Source of the DNA: Pelotomaculum terephthalicicum JT
GTDB taxonomy: Bacteria > Bacillota > Desulfotomaculia > Desulfotomaculales > Pelotomaculaceae
Assembly (NCBI RefSeq): GCF_022410535.1
Contig: NZ_JAKNBL010000003.1
Coordinates: forward strand, 1-64,000
DNA length: 64,000 nt
Direction: 5' to 3'
The position numbers were made by a program, and so were the translations under genes. This document shows, piece after piece, positions 24,148 through 33,046 of this stretch (positions within the stretch are counted from its first letter, which is position 1; each line of letters opens with the position of its first letter). The notes below the pieces were generated by a model. It was given only the letters and a program-made list of their open reading frames with translations, was not told the origin of the DNA and searched no databases.

Positions 24148-25695
24148 TTGAATACCGGTGAATTACAGGATAGGATTAACTGGTCTGCAACCTCAGTCAT
24201 CATAATGGGAACCTTTTTACAAGGTCTTACCGGAAATATCGTTAACGTTGCGATATCAAAGCTTATGGCTGTCTTTGGTACGAATGCCAACGACATTCAA
24301 TGGGTACTCACGGCTTACATGTTGACCCAGGGAATCGTAATAGCCCTGGCTGGGTATTTAGGGGACAAATTTGGATATAAAAAAACCTTTGTTGTTGCTC
24401 TAGCCCTGTTTACTTTGGGTTCATTCTTATGCGGCACATCGTTTAATTTTAATATGATGATTGTCAGCCGGGTGCTGCAGGGGATGGGAGCGGGGATCAT
24501 CATGCCTTTAGGCATGGCGATTTGTTTTAGAATTAACCCTATATCCAGAATCGGCATGGTGCTGGGAGTATGGGGGATTGCCGGCATGGCGACTATGGCT
24601 ATCGGGCCGTCTTTGGGGGGATATCTTATTGAGGCGGCCAGCTGGCGCACGCTTTTTTATATTAATGTACCCGTGGGTTTGTTAGCCATATTTATGGGAA
24701 TCGCATTGCTGCCGGAAACGGAGAAAAACTCAACATCGACATTAGATACGGCAGGTATTGCCACCATCTGCGTTGGCTTGTTTTGTCTAATATTTGCCTT
24801 AAGCAAGGGCAATCAAATGGGTTGGGGAGATCCCGTGATTGTTGTAATGCTGTTTATTGGAATTGTTAACCTGCTGGTAATGGTAGTTCACGAACTGCGG
24901 TGTCCGGAACCCGTGCTCGACATGCGATTATTTAAAAATAAGCTTTTCACTTTGTCCACGATTATTTCTTCTTTCATTCAAGTGGCTTTGATAGTGACAG
25001 TTTATCTTTTTCCTCTTTTGATGCAAAGCGTACTCGGGCAGACCGCAATGCAAACCGGCCTGGTCTTGCTGCCGTCAGCTCTGGTTACAGCAATATTTAT
25101 GCCCATCGGCGGCAGGCTTTTTGATAAATATGGGGCCCGGTACCTGATCCTTATCGGCGTGGTGATAATGACCGGTGCATCTTACGCTATGAAGGACTTT
25201 AATGCTTCTACATCTTTTAACACGATGATGTTTTGGTTAACGATCCGCGGAATAGGACTTGGGCTGGCGCTGGCGCCAGCCATTAATGTGGGGATGGTAG
25301 GCATCCCGAAAGAATCAACCGGTACCGCCTCTTCCCTGGGGAATGTCATTCGGAGTGTGGCAAGCACTTTTGGCATTGCTATCATAACGAATTTAATGCA
25401 AACGCGTAATACCTTTCACTATGCTAATTTGGCTCAGAATGTAGTTTTGGATAAGCCGGACGGTTTGAATATGGTTTCGGCCTTGCAGGGGATAGGGTTA
25501 AATGCCGGTCTTGGGGCACAAGGAGGACAGATTCTTAGTCTGTCCGTGCTATACAAGTATGTAGCCCAGCAATCGATGGTTATGGCTATTTCCGACTGTT
25601 TCATTATAGGTGCCGTGTTGTGTGGTATTGCATTTATAATAACTTTGTTTTTACATGACAGAAAGAACCCAGACCTACCACTGCGGAAATTTTAA
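24148..25695 (+). CDS. emrB: DHA2-family MFS drug exporter (EmrB/QacA type)
   Basis: This 515-residue proton-driven exporter has about 14 membrane segments. Motif A-like GYLGDKFGYKKTF lies in the loop after TM2, and the antiporter motif C is present as AIGPSLGGYLIEAASWR. TM1 contains GNIVNVAISKLMAVFG. I use the TTG at 24148, eight bases after GGGG. No ATG nearby fits, and the gene is 13 bases downstream of emrA. With TetR and EmrA it forms a compound-responsive efflux system; the compound cannot be read from sequence. It converges on the COG2509 gene. Confidence 0.9.
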   Translation: MNTGELQDRINWSATSVIIMGTFLQGLTGNIVNVAISKLMAVFGTNANDIQWVLTAYMLTQGIVIALAGYLGDKFGYKKTFVVALALFTLGSFLCGTSFNFNMMIVSRVLQGMGAGIIMPLGMAICFRINPISRIGMVLGVWGIAGMATMAIGPSLGGYLIEAASWRTLFYINVPVGLLAIFMGIALLPETEKNSTSTLDTAGIATICVGLFCLIFALSKGNQMGWGDPVIVVMLFIGIVNLLVMVVHELRCPEPVLDMRLFKNKLFTLSTIISSFIQVALIVTVYLFPLLMQSVLGQTAMQTGLVLLPSALVTAIFMPIGGRLFDKYGARYLILIGVVIMTGASYAMKDFNASTSFNTMMFWLTIRGIGLGLALAPAINVGMVGIPKESTGTASSLGNVIRSVASTFGIAIITNLMQTRNTFHYANLAQNVVLDKPDGLNMVSALQGIGLNAGLGAQGGQILSLSVLYKYVAQQSMVMAISDCFIIGAVLCGIAFIITLFLHDRKNPDLPLRKF

Positions 25696-25796
25696 AAATA
25701 AGTTTGCCGAGGGAACGGAATGAAGACCAAGGGGCTAAATGCAGCGCAATTATTTACACATTATAAGCTTGTATTTGCTAAGCAACCTCAAACAAG

Positions 25797-27395
25797 TTAA
25801 GAAAAGGGGGCATATTTTTGGGCAATAGCCTCCGCCACTTTGATCCCGTCCACCGCGGTGGACACAATACCCCCCGCATACCCCGCGCCTTCTCCCGCCG
25901 GGTACAGGCCTTTGATCCGTGTCTCGAAGTTTTCGTCCCTAATTATCCTGACCGGTGATGAACTCCTGGTTTCAACACCGGTCAGCACGGCGTCCGGCCG
26001 GGCGAAGCCGCGCATTTTCTTATCCAGCGCCGGGATCGCCTCGCGCAGCGTTTCGACCACGTAATCAGGCAGGCAGCCTTTTAACTCGGATAGCCGCACA
26101 CCTTTTTTGTAAGAAGGTTTTACTGTTCCCAGCCCAATTGACGGCTTGTCCGCCAGGAAATCGCCCACTAGTTGCGCCGGAGCGCGGTAATCTCCGCCGC
26201 CAAGTATGAAAGCTTCCCTTTCCCATTTTCGCTGGAACTCCACGCCGGCCAGCGGGTGGTCACCGGGGAAATCACCGGGATTTACCCCGACCAGGAAAGC
26301 GCTATTGGCATTTTCAGCATTACGGGCGTATTCACTCATTCCATTGGTTACCACACAATCCTCTTCCGAAGCGGCCGCCACCACCACACCGCCCGGGCAC
26401 ATGCAAAAAGTGTACGCCGACCTGCCGTTTGCGGCGTGGTAAGCCAGCTTGTAATCCGCCGCTGCAAGATTTTTGTGCCCCGCGAATTCTTTATACTGCG
26501 CCTTGTTTATCAGTTCCTGCGGGTGTTCAATGCGGACCCCGATGGAAAAAGCCTTGGGGGTTAGTTCCACCCCCCTGGCAAGCAGCATTTCAAAAGTGTC
26601 CCTGGCGCTATGGCCAAGGGCCAATACCAGCACATCAGCGTCCAGCGCCTCGTTTCCGTTAATCACAATCCCCGATATTTTACCTTTTTCAACTGCCAGA
26701 TCAGTTACTTTAGCGCTGAACCTGACTTCACCGCCCAGTTCCACAATTTGTTCGCGCAGGTTTTTCACCACCGCCCTCAGCTTGTCAGTGCCGATATGCG
26801 GTTTGGCAGAGTAAACAATTTCTTCCGGCGCGCCGGCATCTACCAGTATTTCCAGCACTTTGCGGCATCTTGAATCCCTGATTAGCGTTGTCAGTTTCCC
26901 GTCGGAAAAAGTTCCCGCGCCGCCTTCCCCGAACTGCACGTTGCATTCCGGGTCCAGTTCCCCGGTTTCCCAAAACCTTTTTACCGCCGTCACCCTGCTG
27001 TCAACATCGCCGCCCCGCTCCAGCAAGAGCGGCCGGTAGCCCATCCTGCCCAGAATCAAACCGGCAAACAGCCCGGCGGGGCCGGTACCGGCAATTACGG
27101 GCCGGTATGCTAATTTGTTTTGGCCGGTTTTCACATATTCGTACGCCAGGCGGGGAGCGACAGATATATCGCGGTTATTTCTCAGCTTTTTCAGGACAAG
27201 GTCTTCATTAGCCAGTTTTACGTCAATGGTATAAACAAAATAAATCTTGCCGGCTTTTCTGGCATCCACAGACCGCCTGCATATTTTATAGTCAAGCAGT
27301 TCTTGACCGCTAATCCCGAGTTTCTTCAACAGGGCTTGCCTTAATTTTGATTTGTCTTCGTCAACCAGCATTTTTAGCCCCGCAACCCTGATCAC
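25797..27395 (-). CDS. Uncharacterised FAD-dependent oxidoreductase (COG2509)
   Basis: This 532-residue flavoprotein is common in anaerobes. The N-terminal ~95 residues are a ferredoxin-like fold domain (LRQALLKKLGISGQELLDYKICRRSVDAR). Then comes an FAD-binding core with VIAGTGPAGLFAGLILGRMGYRPLLLERG, the middle motif NVQFGEGGAGTFSDGKLTT and the C-terminal GLYPAGEGAGYAGGIVSTAVDGIKVAE. These are the family hallmarks. No substrate is established. It stands alone on the minus strand, facing the efflux operon with about 100 bases between stops. Confidence 0.9.
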   Translation of the reverse strand: MIRVAGLKMLVDEDKSKLRQALLKKLGISGQELLDYKICRRSVDARKAGKIYFVYTIDVKLANEDLVLKKLRNNRDISVAPRLAYEYVKTGQNKLAYRPVIAGTGPAGLFAGLILGRMGYRPLLLERGGDVDSRVTAVKRFWETGELDPECNVQFGEGGAGTFSDGKLTTLIRDSRCRKVLEILVDAGAPEEIVYSAKPHIGTDKLRAVVKNLREQIVELGGEVRFSAKVTDLAVEKGKISGIVINGNEALDADVLVLALGHSARDTFEMLLARGVELTPKAFSIGVRIEHPQELINKAQYKEFAGHKNLAAADYKLAYHAANGRSAYTFCMCPGGVVVAAASEEDCVVTNGMSEYARNAENANSAFLVGVNPGDFPGDHPLAGVEFQRKWEREAFILGGGDYRAPAQLVGDFLADKPSIGLGTVKPSYKKGVRLSELKGCLPDYVVETLREAIPALDKKMRGFARPDAVLTGVETRSSSPVRIIRDENFETRIKGLYPAGEGAGYAGGIVSTAVDGIKVAEAIAQKYAPFS

Positions 27396-27504
27396 TATTT
27401 AGATACCCCCTTCAAGACCGGCGATAAAATATTATTATAAAAACTTACCAGTATCATACAATAAAGTTTCTCTTTTTGACATACTGACTATACACAATAA
27501 TAAT

Positions 27505-27541
27505 GAAAAAAATTCCGCTTCAGGGCGTTAACCCGAGGCGG
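27505..27541 (-). terminator. Intrinsic terminator downstream of spo0A
   Basis: The minus strand holds a GC-rich stem (arms at about 27515-27525 and 27532-27541, with one bulge) followed by seven T residues (27512-27506). A second, weaker stem with ACCTCTT/AAGAGGT arms lies between it and the spo0A stop. Together they would end the spoIVB-spo0A transcript. Confidence 0.75.
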
Positions 27542-27648
27542 CATGTCGTAAAAAGGGAATACACCTCTTAATTTATTTACTGGAAACCAATAAACAAGAG
27601 GTATTTACATAAAATACCATGCGATATACATAAATCTAAATCAACAAT

Positions 27649-28419
27649 TTAACTTACCTTCGTCTCAATCCGCAATTTGTCGGCTACCATGGCAATAAAT
27701 TCCGAATTCGTAGGTTTGCCGCGCTCAAGGTTAATCGTGTATCCAAAAAACTTGGTCATCATCTCCACATTCCCCCGGTCCCAGGCTAACTCTATGGCAT
27801 GCCTGATTGCCCGCTCAACTCTGCTGGGTGTTGTTTGATACTTCATGGCAATCATTGGATAAAGCTCTTTTGTGACGGCGCCAAGTAAGTTTACCTCACT
27901 AATAACCATTAAAATAGCATCTCTCAGATAATGATAACCTTTTATATGCGCCGGCACGCCCATTTCATGAATTATATTGGTAACAGCCACATCAAGATTT
28001 TTCGGTTTTACCGGCGTTATATATTGGGTCATGTTAATTCCTTCAGCCAATTGACGAATCCTCGTCGCCAAAACATTAAAATCAAAAGGCTTTAAAATAT
28101 AATAGTCCGCTCCTAGCTCAACAGCTTTTTGGGTCACACTTTCCTGACCAAAAGCAGTCAACATAATTACTTTTGGTTTATTGACGGTGCTGTCCGATAC
28201 AAGTTTTTCCAGTACCCCGATACCGTCAAGGTGCGGCATGATGATATCCAGTACTATGATGTCCGGGTTGTTTTCCTTAATCATTTGCAGCGCTTCCAAG
28301 CCATTATAGGCTATACCTATAAGATTCAAGTCTTCCTGCTGGTTGATAAATTCTTTTAACAATTCGCAGAAATCTCTATTATCATCTGCGATCATTAATC
28401 TTATTGATTTTCCCGTCAT
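27649..28419 (-). CDS. spo0A: Sporulation master response regulator Spo0A
   Basis: Spo0A is the phosphorelay output that starts sporulation. The 256-residue protein has a receiver domain with acidic pocket residues in ADDNRDF and the phosphorylation site Asp58 in [15 protein letters not shown]-terminal Spo0A DNA-binding domain contains [34 protein letters not shown], read in parts, which includes the recognition helix. Length is normal. It follows spoIVB on the same strand, the arrangement conserved in spore formers, with a 140-base gap that could hold its own promoter. A GTCGAA element in that gap resembles half of a Spo0A box, but the match is incomplete. Confidence 0.97.
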   Translation of the reverse strand: MTGKSIRLMIADDNRDFCELLKEFINQQEDLNLIGIAYNGLEALQMIKENNPDIIVLDIIMPHLDGIGVLEKLVSDSTVNKPKVIMLTAFGQESVTQKAVELGADYYILKPFDFNVLATRIRQLAEGINMTQYITPVKPKNLDVAVTNIIHEMGVPAHIKGYHYLRDAILMVISEVNLLGAVTKELYPMIAMKYQTTPSRVERAIRHAIELAWDRGNVEMMTKFFGYTINLERGKPTNSEFIAMVADKLRIETKVS

Positions 28420-28559
28420 TAAATTTGCCCGCCTCCCAATTTCTATATTTTGTAATTTGTTTTATTATCAAAAGAGTTCGACGGCAAAAAAAAAATTCCT
28501 TCATATGGTTTTAAAAATATGGCAGAACTTGGTACGAAAAATCAACAAGATTCTATATA

Positions 28560-29759
28560 TTAACTTGCCATTTTGTTATTTTTTTCTATTGGCAATATTC
28601 CCGCTTCCCGCAGCATCCACTCCATCGGAACCCCATAACCTCTCGTCGGATCATTTACAAAAACGTGGGTTACCGCGCCAATAAGCCTGTCGTCTTGAAT
28701 AATCGGACTTCCACTCATTCCTTGAATAATTCCCCCGGTTTCTTCAAGAAGGCGTGAATCCGTGACTTTTATTATTATTCCCTTACCATCCTGCACGGCT
28801 TTTAGGTTAATTTTCAAGATCTCAACGGAAAACCTTTCGACCTTTTCGTCCTTCAATACAGTAAGGATTTCCGCTGGTCCCTCGTGAATTTGATTCGCCG
28901 GTGTTGCGGTCATAAGCATGTTACTGCCATAACTTTCAAGAGGTTTTTGCAGGTTGCCAAATATACCAAGTTTTGTGTTTTTTGAAATGGTGCCGTTAAT
29001 TTGCAGGTCGTCCTGGAATACCCCAATCTTTTCCCCCGGCTGGCCGCGTTTTCCCCGGTGAATTGACTGAACACTTGCCCCAACTATTTTTCCCTCTGAT
29101 AAATTGAACGGTTCCATTGATTCCAGATCGTTAATAACATGGCCCAACGCGCCATAAATCCCGCTTACCGGTTCATAAAACGTAAGTGTTCCCAAGCCTG
29201 CCGCACTGTCTTTAATCAGAAGACCGATCCGGTAACGTGAGGTTTCCGAACAGTAAACCGGACTTATTTTTGCATAAAAAATATCTTCTCCGCGTTTTAC
29301 CTCCAGGTCCAAAGCTTGTCCGGAGGCTCCGGCGCGGGCTACCAGATCCCGCACTTGTTCTTCACCTTTCAAATCCTCGCCGTTTATCTTTAAGATCACA
29401 TCTCCAATGCTGATTCCGGCGCTGACAGCAGGGTTGACCTTATTGCCGGACTGGTCCTGAATTGCTGAGTGACCTACCACCATCACACCCCGGGAATGGA
29501 GCAAAACCCCAATCGACTGGCCGCCCGGCACAACTTGAACCTGGGAAACAGCGTTAACAGACGCTTCTTGATCATCGTATATCCTTTGATGTAACCACGC
29601 TGTGGTATTATGATAATAAATGGGAACGGGGAAATTTAATCTCAGTGATTCATTAACTGCAACATAGCATCCGGATGAAAATAAAAAACTATAAAAAATT
29701 AGTGTTCCGGACAAAAACAAGAAAATACCGTCAAATAAACCCCGTTTTTTCCCCTTCAA
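28560..29759 (-). CDS. spoIVB: Stage IV sporulation protease SpoIVB
   Basis: SpoIVB is the forespore-secreted serine peptidase that triggers pro-sigmaK processing by cleaving SpoIVFA. The 399-residue protein has an N-terminal membrane anchor (~10-30), a PDZ domain (~85-150, SAGISIGDVILKINGEDL) and the SpoIVB peptidase domain. The catalytic triad is His207 (GALGHVIND), Asp334 (KVTDSRLLEE) and Ser349 (QGMSGSPII). The spacing between them equals that of the Bacillus enzyme. The start is a TTG at 29759, eight bases after GGAGG. Gene order spoIVB-spo0A is conserved across spore formers. Confidence 0.96.
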   Translation of the reverse strand: MKGKKRGLFDGIFLFLSGTLIFYSFLFSSGCYVAVNESLRLNFPVPIYYHNTTAWLHQRIYDDQEASVNAVSQVQVVPGGQSIGVLLHSRGVMVVGHSAIQDQSGNKVNPAVSAGISIGDVILKINGEDLKGEEQVRDLVARAGASGQALDLEVKRGEDIFYAKISPVYCSETSRYRIGLLIKDSAAGLGTLTFYEPVSGIYGALGHVINDLESMEPFNLSEGKIVGASVQSIHRGKRGQPGEKIGVFQDDLQINGTISKNTKLGIFGNLQKPLESYGSNMLMTATPANQIHEGPAEILTVLKDEKVERFSVEILKINLKAVQDGKGIIIKVTDSRLLEETGGIIQGMSGSPIIQDDRLIGAVTHVFVNDPTRGYGVPMEWMLREAGILPIEKNNKMAS

Positions 29760-30000
29760 GCATCACCCCTCCAATTTTAGTGTCGCCCCACCTCCATAAT
29801 TATCGCGATATCATTAAATATTTTAAATAATATCGTGTATTCTTAAAATAACCTTAATAGATCGCTTTTATTCCGCCTAAATGTGCCTCAACTTGCCAAT
29901 ACGGCATTTATATTGACTCCAAAATTGCTTTGTAACTTATTGTTTATTTTCCTCATATAGCCGAAACATTCATTTTTAACGCTAATTTAATAATTTAGTA

Positions 30001-31008
30001 TTAATAAATAAATATTATAGAAATTATCCAATATGTTAAACCGGCAAAAACCATCGTAATCGGCAGCGTGATCATCCATGTAAGCACGATTTTTTCAGCC
30101 GTATCCCACTTTACCGCGGAAACACGCTTAGCTGAACCCACCCCCATAATCGCAGATGATATTACGTGTGTGGTACTAACCGGCAGCTTCAAAAATGTAG
30201 CGATAATGATTATCAATGCCGAACTAAAGTCAGACGCAAAACCGCTTGAAGGTTCCAACTTGAAAATCTGAGTGCCGACGGTTTTAATAATTTTCCAGCC
30301 GCCAACCGAAGTTCCGAGCGCCATTGCTAAAGCACACGAACTTTTTACCCAAAACGGCACATCAAGGTTCTCCTGCAGACCTCCGGCCACCAAAGCGAAA
30401 GTGATAATACCCATTGATTTTTGCGCATCGTTGGTGCCGTGGCTGAATGCCTGCCAGGCGGCAGTAAACACCTGCAGGAAGCGGAAACGGCGGTTCAACT
30501 TGACCGGATAGGCGTTTTTAAAAATAATCTTGATTAAGTTCATTACTATAAAACCAACCGAAAAAGCAATCAGGGGCGAGATAATTAACGCCTCAATAAT
30601 AGTGAAAAATCCTTTATAATTTACCGCTTGATACCCGCCGGCGACGATAACGGCTCCAGTTAGAGAGCCGATTAGAGCATGTGAAGAACTGCTCGGTATG
30701 CCGTAATACCAGGTGATTAAATTCCAGGCAATGGCCGAGAGCAAAGCAGCGGCGACAATATACATGCCGTGGTCCAGCTGCAGCGGATCGGCTATCTTGC
30801 CGCCGATGGTTTTGGCCACCCCGGTAAAAAGCATCGCCCCCAGCAAGTTCATGGCGGCGGACAGCAAAATAGCAATCCTGGGAGGAAGCGCTTTGGTGGA
30901 AATTGACGTGGCAATCGAATTGGCCGTGTCATGAAAACCGTTAATAAAGTCAAAAGAAAGCGCCAGGACCACGACCAGACCAATGAGGATTGCTGTTGAG
31001 TCCAACAT
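30001..31008 (-). CDS. pit: PiT-family inorganic phosphate transporter
   Basis: This membrane phosphate symporter has 335 residues and about 10 membrane segments. The N-terminal PiT signature is FDFINGFHDTANSIATSIST. The C-terminal repeat signature is PVSTTHVISSAIMGVG, and the central GTNDAQKSMGIITFAL is diagnostic. The ATG at 31008 follows AAAGGGGGG. It is 11 bases downstream of the DUF47 gene, the usual regulator/partner, so the two form an operon. Confidence 0.95.
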   Translation of the reverse strand: MLDSTAILIGLVVVLALSFDFINGFHDTANSIATSISTKALPPRIAILLSAAMNLLGAMLFTGVAKTIGGKIADPLQLDHGMYIVAAALLSAIAWNLITWYYGIPSSSSHALIGSLTGAVIVAGGYQAVNYKGFFTIIEALIISPLIAFSVGFIVMNLIKIIFKNAYPVKLNRRFRFLQVFTAAWQAFSHGTNDAQKSMGIITFALVAGGLQENLDVPFWVKSSCALAMALGTSVGGWKIIKTVGTQIFKLEPSSGFASDFSSALIIIIATFLKLPVSTTHVISSAIMGVGSAKRVSAVKWDTAEKIVLTWMITLPITMVFAGLTYWIISIIFIY

Positions 31009-31019
31009 TAATCCCCCCT

Positions 31020-31637
31020 TTAAGAACTTCGCATCATAATACCTTCAAGAATATTAGCCACGTCCTCGCAGGAATCTGATACAGCTTCCATCATGCCGTA
31101 AATATCTTTCCGTTTGATTAATTCAATCGCGTCCGTACAAGTGGAAAAAAGTGTTTTCAAGCCGTCCCGGAGCAGGTCGTCCGCCACATTTTCCAGTTCG
31201 TTGATCTTACGGGTATGATTGGCCATATCGGTGAGCCTTTTTTCCACCAGGTGGTTTATCGCGTAAACAATTTCCTGGATACACATTTCAATATTTTTCG
31301 CAAAAAGCATCATATAGTCGTCCGCTTCAATGATATTATAAAGCTCCAGGCGGGAAGCGCACGCTTCCAGGCAATCCAGCACATCATCCAGCTTCAAGGT
31401 AAGCCCCAGGATATCTTCCCGTTCAAAGGGAGTGATGAAGGTCCTGTTTAATGCCAAAATAATCTCGTGTGTATAATGGTCGCCCATGTCCTCAACTGTT
31501 TTGAGCTGCAGGGCAAACTCTTCCGCATCACTCAGCTTGGTTATCTCTTCCCGGAAAACCTGCATCGCAAGCTGAAGATTTTTCGCTATCATCACCAAGT
31601 TATCAAAAAAAACATCGTTTTTCTTTTTTTGAAACAT
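31020..31637 (-). CDS. DUF47/PhoU-like phosphate transport accessory protein
   Basis: This 205-residue all-helical PhoU-like protein is of the kind that almost always accompanies PiT transporters and is thought to modulate them. Family features include FQKKKNDVFFDNLVMIAKN, KTVEDMGDHYTHEIILALNRTFITPFEREDI and LTLKLDDVLDCLEACASRL, read in parts. The acidic-plus-aromatic PFEREDI motif is typical. I prefer the ATG at 31637, seven bases after GGGGGGAG, over an upstream frame starting at 31688. It is first in the operon with pit. Confidence 0.92.
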   Translation of the reverse strand: MFQKKKNDVFFDNLVMIAKNLQLAMQVFREEITKLSDAEEFALQLKTVEDMGDHYTHEIILALNRTFITPFEREDILGLTLKLDDVLDCLEACASRLELYNIIEADDYMMLFAKNIEMCIQEIVYAINHLVEKRLTDMANHTRKINELENVADDLLRDGLKTLFSTCTDAIELIKRKDIYGMMEAVSDSCEDVANILEGIMMRSS

Positions 31638-31791
31638 AACCAGACTCCCCCCGGAAAGAAAATGTTTCTTCCTCTGGTATATTATCATAACTTAACACAA
31701 AATCAACGTTAAGTTAACCAAAATTAAAAAAAGAAACAGCAAACCAACGATAAAACTACATGTTTTACCGTGGATTTAAGGGGTATTTATG

Positions 31792-31823
31792 AAAAAGGAT
31801 GCCCGTATGGGGCATCCTTTTTT
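31792..31823 (-). terminator. Intrinsic terminator of the SASP gene
   Basis: AAAAAGGATGCCC (31792-31804), a GTAT loop and GGGCATCCTTTTT (31809-31821) form a 13-pair stem with A/T tracts on both flanks, so it can act on either strand. The SASP stop codon overlaps its edge, which marks it as that gene's terminator. Confidence 0.9.
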
Positions 31824-32016
31824 ACTTCCGGCCGTTGTTCCCTGCCATGGTTTGTTCGGCCCGTTCGATCGCAAGTCTGACCAGATTACCGCAGTTTTTC
31901 GAAGAAACATTACCGAAGTAGCCGCCATCCCTGCGCACCACGCCGCCTACACCCAACTCGTCGGCTAATTCATACTTAAGCCTTTCGGACATTACTCCTC
32001 CACGCCTTCTGCTCAT
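31822..32016 (-). CDS. Alpha/beta-type small acid-soluble spore protein
   Basis: This 64-residue spore DNA-binding protein coats and protects DNA in dormant spores and is degraded at germination. The two conserved SASP boxes are visible: LKYELADELGV (residues ~13-23), which covers the GPR protease site region, and GYFGNVSSKNCGNLVRLAIERAEQTM (~32-57), read in parts. The basic N-terminus SRRRGG is normal for clostridial members. The ATG at 32016 has AAAGGAGG upstream. The gene stands alone and is followed directly by a strong terminator, as expected for forespore-specific monocistronic expression. A CATAAT element upstream fits a forespore sigma -10 box, but no good -35 was found. Confidence 0.95.
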   Translation of the reverse strand: MSRRRGGVMSERLKYELADELGVGGVVRRDGGYFGNVSSKNCGNLVRLAIERAEQTMAGNNGRK

Positions 32017-32108
32017 TAGCCCAACCTCCTTTTTTTACGGAACAACAACCTTTAATATTATTTGATTATGCTTGATCATTTATAATGCAACAAAGCGGCT
32101 AAATAATG

Positions 32109-32882
32109 TCAAAGAACAACCGGAAAATTCTTTTCCAGCCACTCAAAAAACACTTCCCATACTTTCAGGTGGCGCCCGGTAAATTGGTGGTCGGCTTCCG
32201 GGATAATCTGCATTCTTTTCGGTTCGCCGGCAGCGTTATAAATTGACCGGGCGTTCTCTACCGGGACTACCTGATCATCGCCCCCGTGGATAACCAGCAG
32301 CGGACTGGGTGCAATCAGAGCGGCCCGGCTGAATACATCATAACGGTCCAAATCGGTGATAAAACTCTTTTTAATCCGTAACGCATTATCTTCCTCCGAC
32401 AATCTGATCATATCGATATCCTCGCCAATCGCCTGGACACGCAAACGAGTAAATATTTCTCTTAACGTGCCCGGCGCCGACCAGGTGCAAACACCCGCCA
32501 CAGCGCCGCCGGCCCTGCCCAGACAAATAACCGCCGTACCGCCGAAGCTCCGGCCTACCGTGATCACCCTGCTGAAGCCCAGCTCCCGGCAATAGTCCAC
32601 TGAACACTTTGCGTCCCCAATATGCCGGGTAAGTGTGACATCGGCAAAATCACCCTCACTGTCCCCGCAGCCGCTAAAGTCAAAAAGCAGAGTGGCATAG
32701 CCGCGCAGCCCCAATTTTTCCGCCATGGCGACCGCCCGTCCGCCGCCTTCCTTGCTGCCGGTAAAGCCGTGGCAAACAACCACCACTGTCCCGGCAAACT
32801 GATTAGCATAAAGAATTCCGGACAGGTTAAGACCAATTTTATTGGAGTATTTAACTTTGTTCCAGACAAACTGATGCTCCAA
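32109..32882 (-). CDS. Alpha/beta hydrolase (serine esterase/peptidase-like)
   Basis: This 257-residue cytoplasmic hydrolase has the classical order of catalytic elements. The oxyanion segment CHGFTGSKEGGG lies at ~38-49, the nucleophile elbow GRSFGG at ~110, the acid in HGGDDQVVP at ~207, and the histidine in EADHQFTG near the end. It resembles the BAAT/acyl-CoA thioester or S9-like esterase families that act on small esters. The substrate is unknown. It stands alone, with AT-rich spacers on both sides. Confidence 0.88.
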   Translation of the reverse strand: MEHQFVWNKVKYSNKIGLNLSGILYANQFAGTVVVVCHGFTGSKEGGGRAVAMAEKLGLRGYATLLFDFSGCGDSEGDFADVTLTRHIGDAKCSVDYCRELGFSRVITVGRSFGGTAVICLGRAGGAVAGVCTWSAPGTLREIFTRLRVQAIGEDIDMIRLSEEDNALRIKKSFITDLDRYDVFSRAALIAPSPLLVIHGGDDQVVPVENARSIYNAAGEPKRMQIIPEADHQFTGRHLKVWEVFFEWLEKNFPVVL

Positions 32883-33046
32883 ACTTACCGCCTCGTTTCA
32901 AGTTTTGATTCTTGTTTGACATCCCCTTGCATTTAAATATTATCACATTATGAAAAGGTTGGCGCAAGAATTCCTTTCTCCCTATCTTTATAAAAACAAG
33001 CTGTGCTATTGAAAATAGTATGCAGGCCATGTCTAGGCGACAGGCT

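Noticed and set aside
28420-28559. Spo0A box in the spo0A promoter gap
   Set aside because: Only GTCGAA with a mismatched flank is present; too weak to call.
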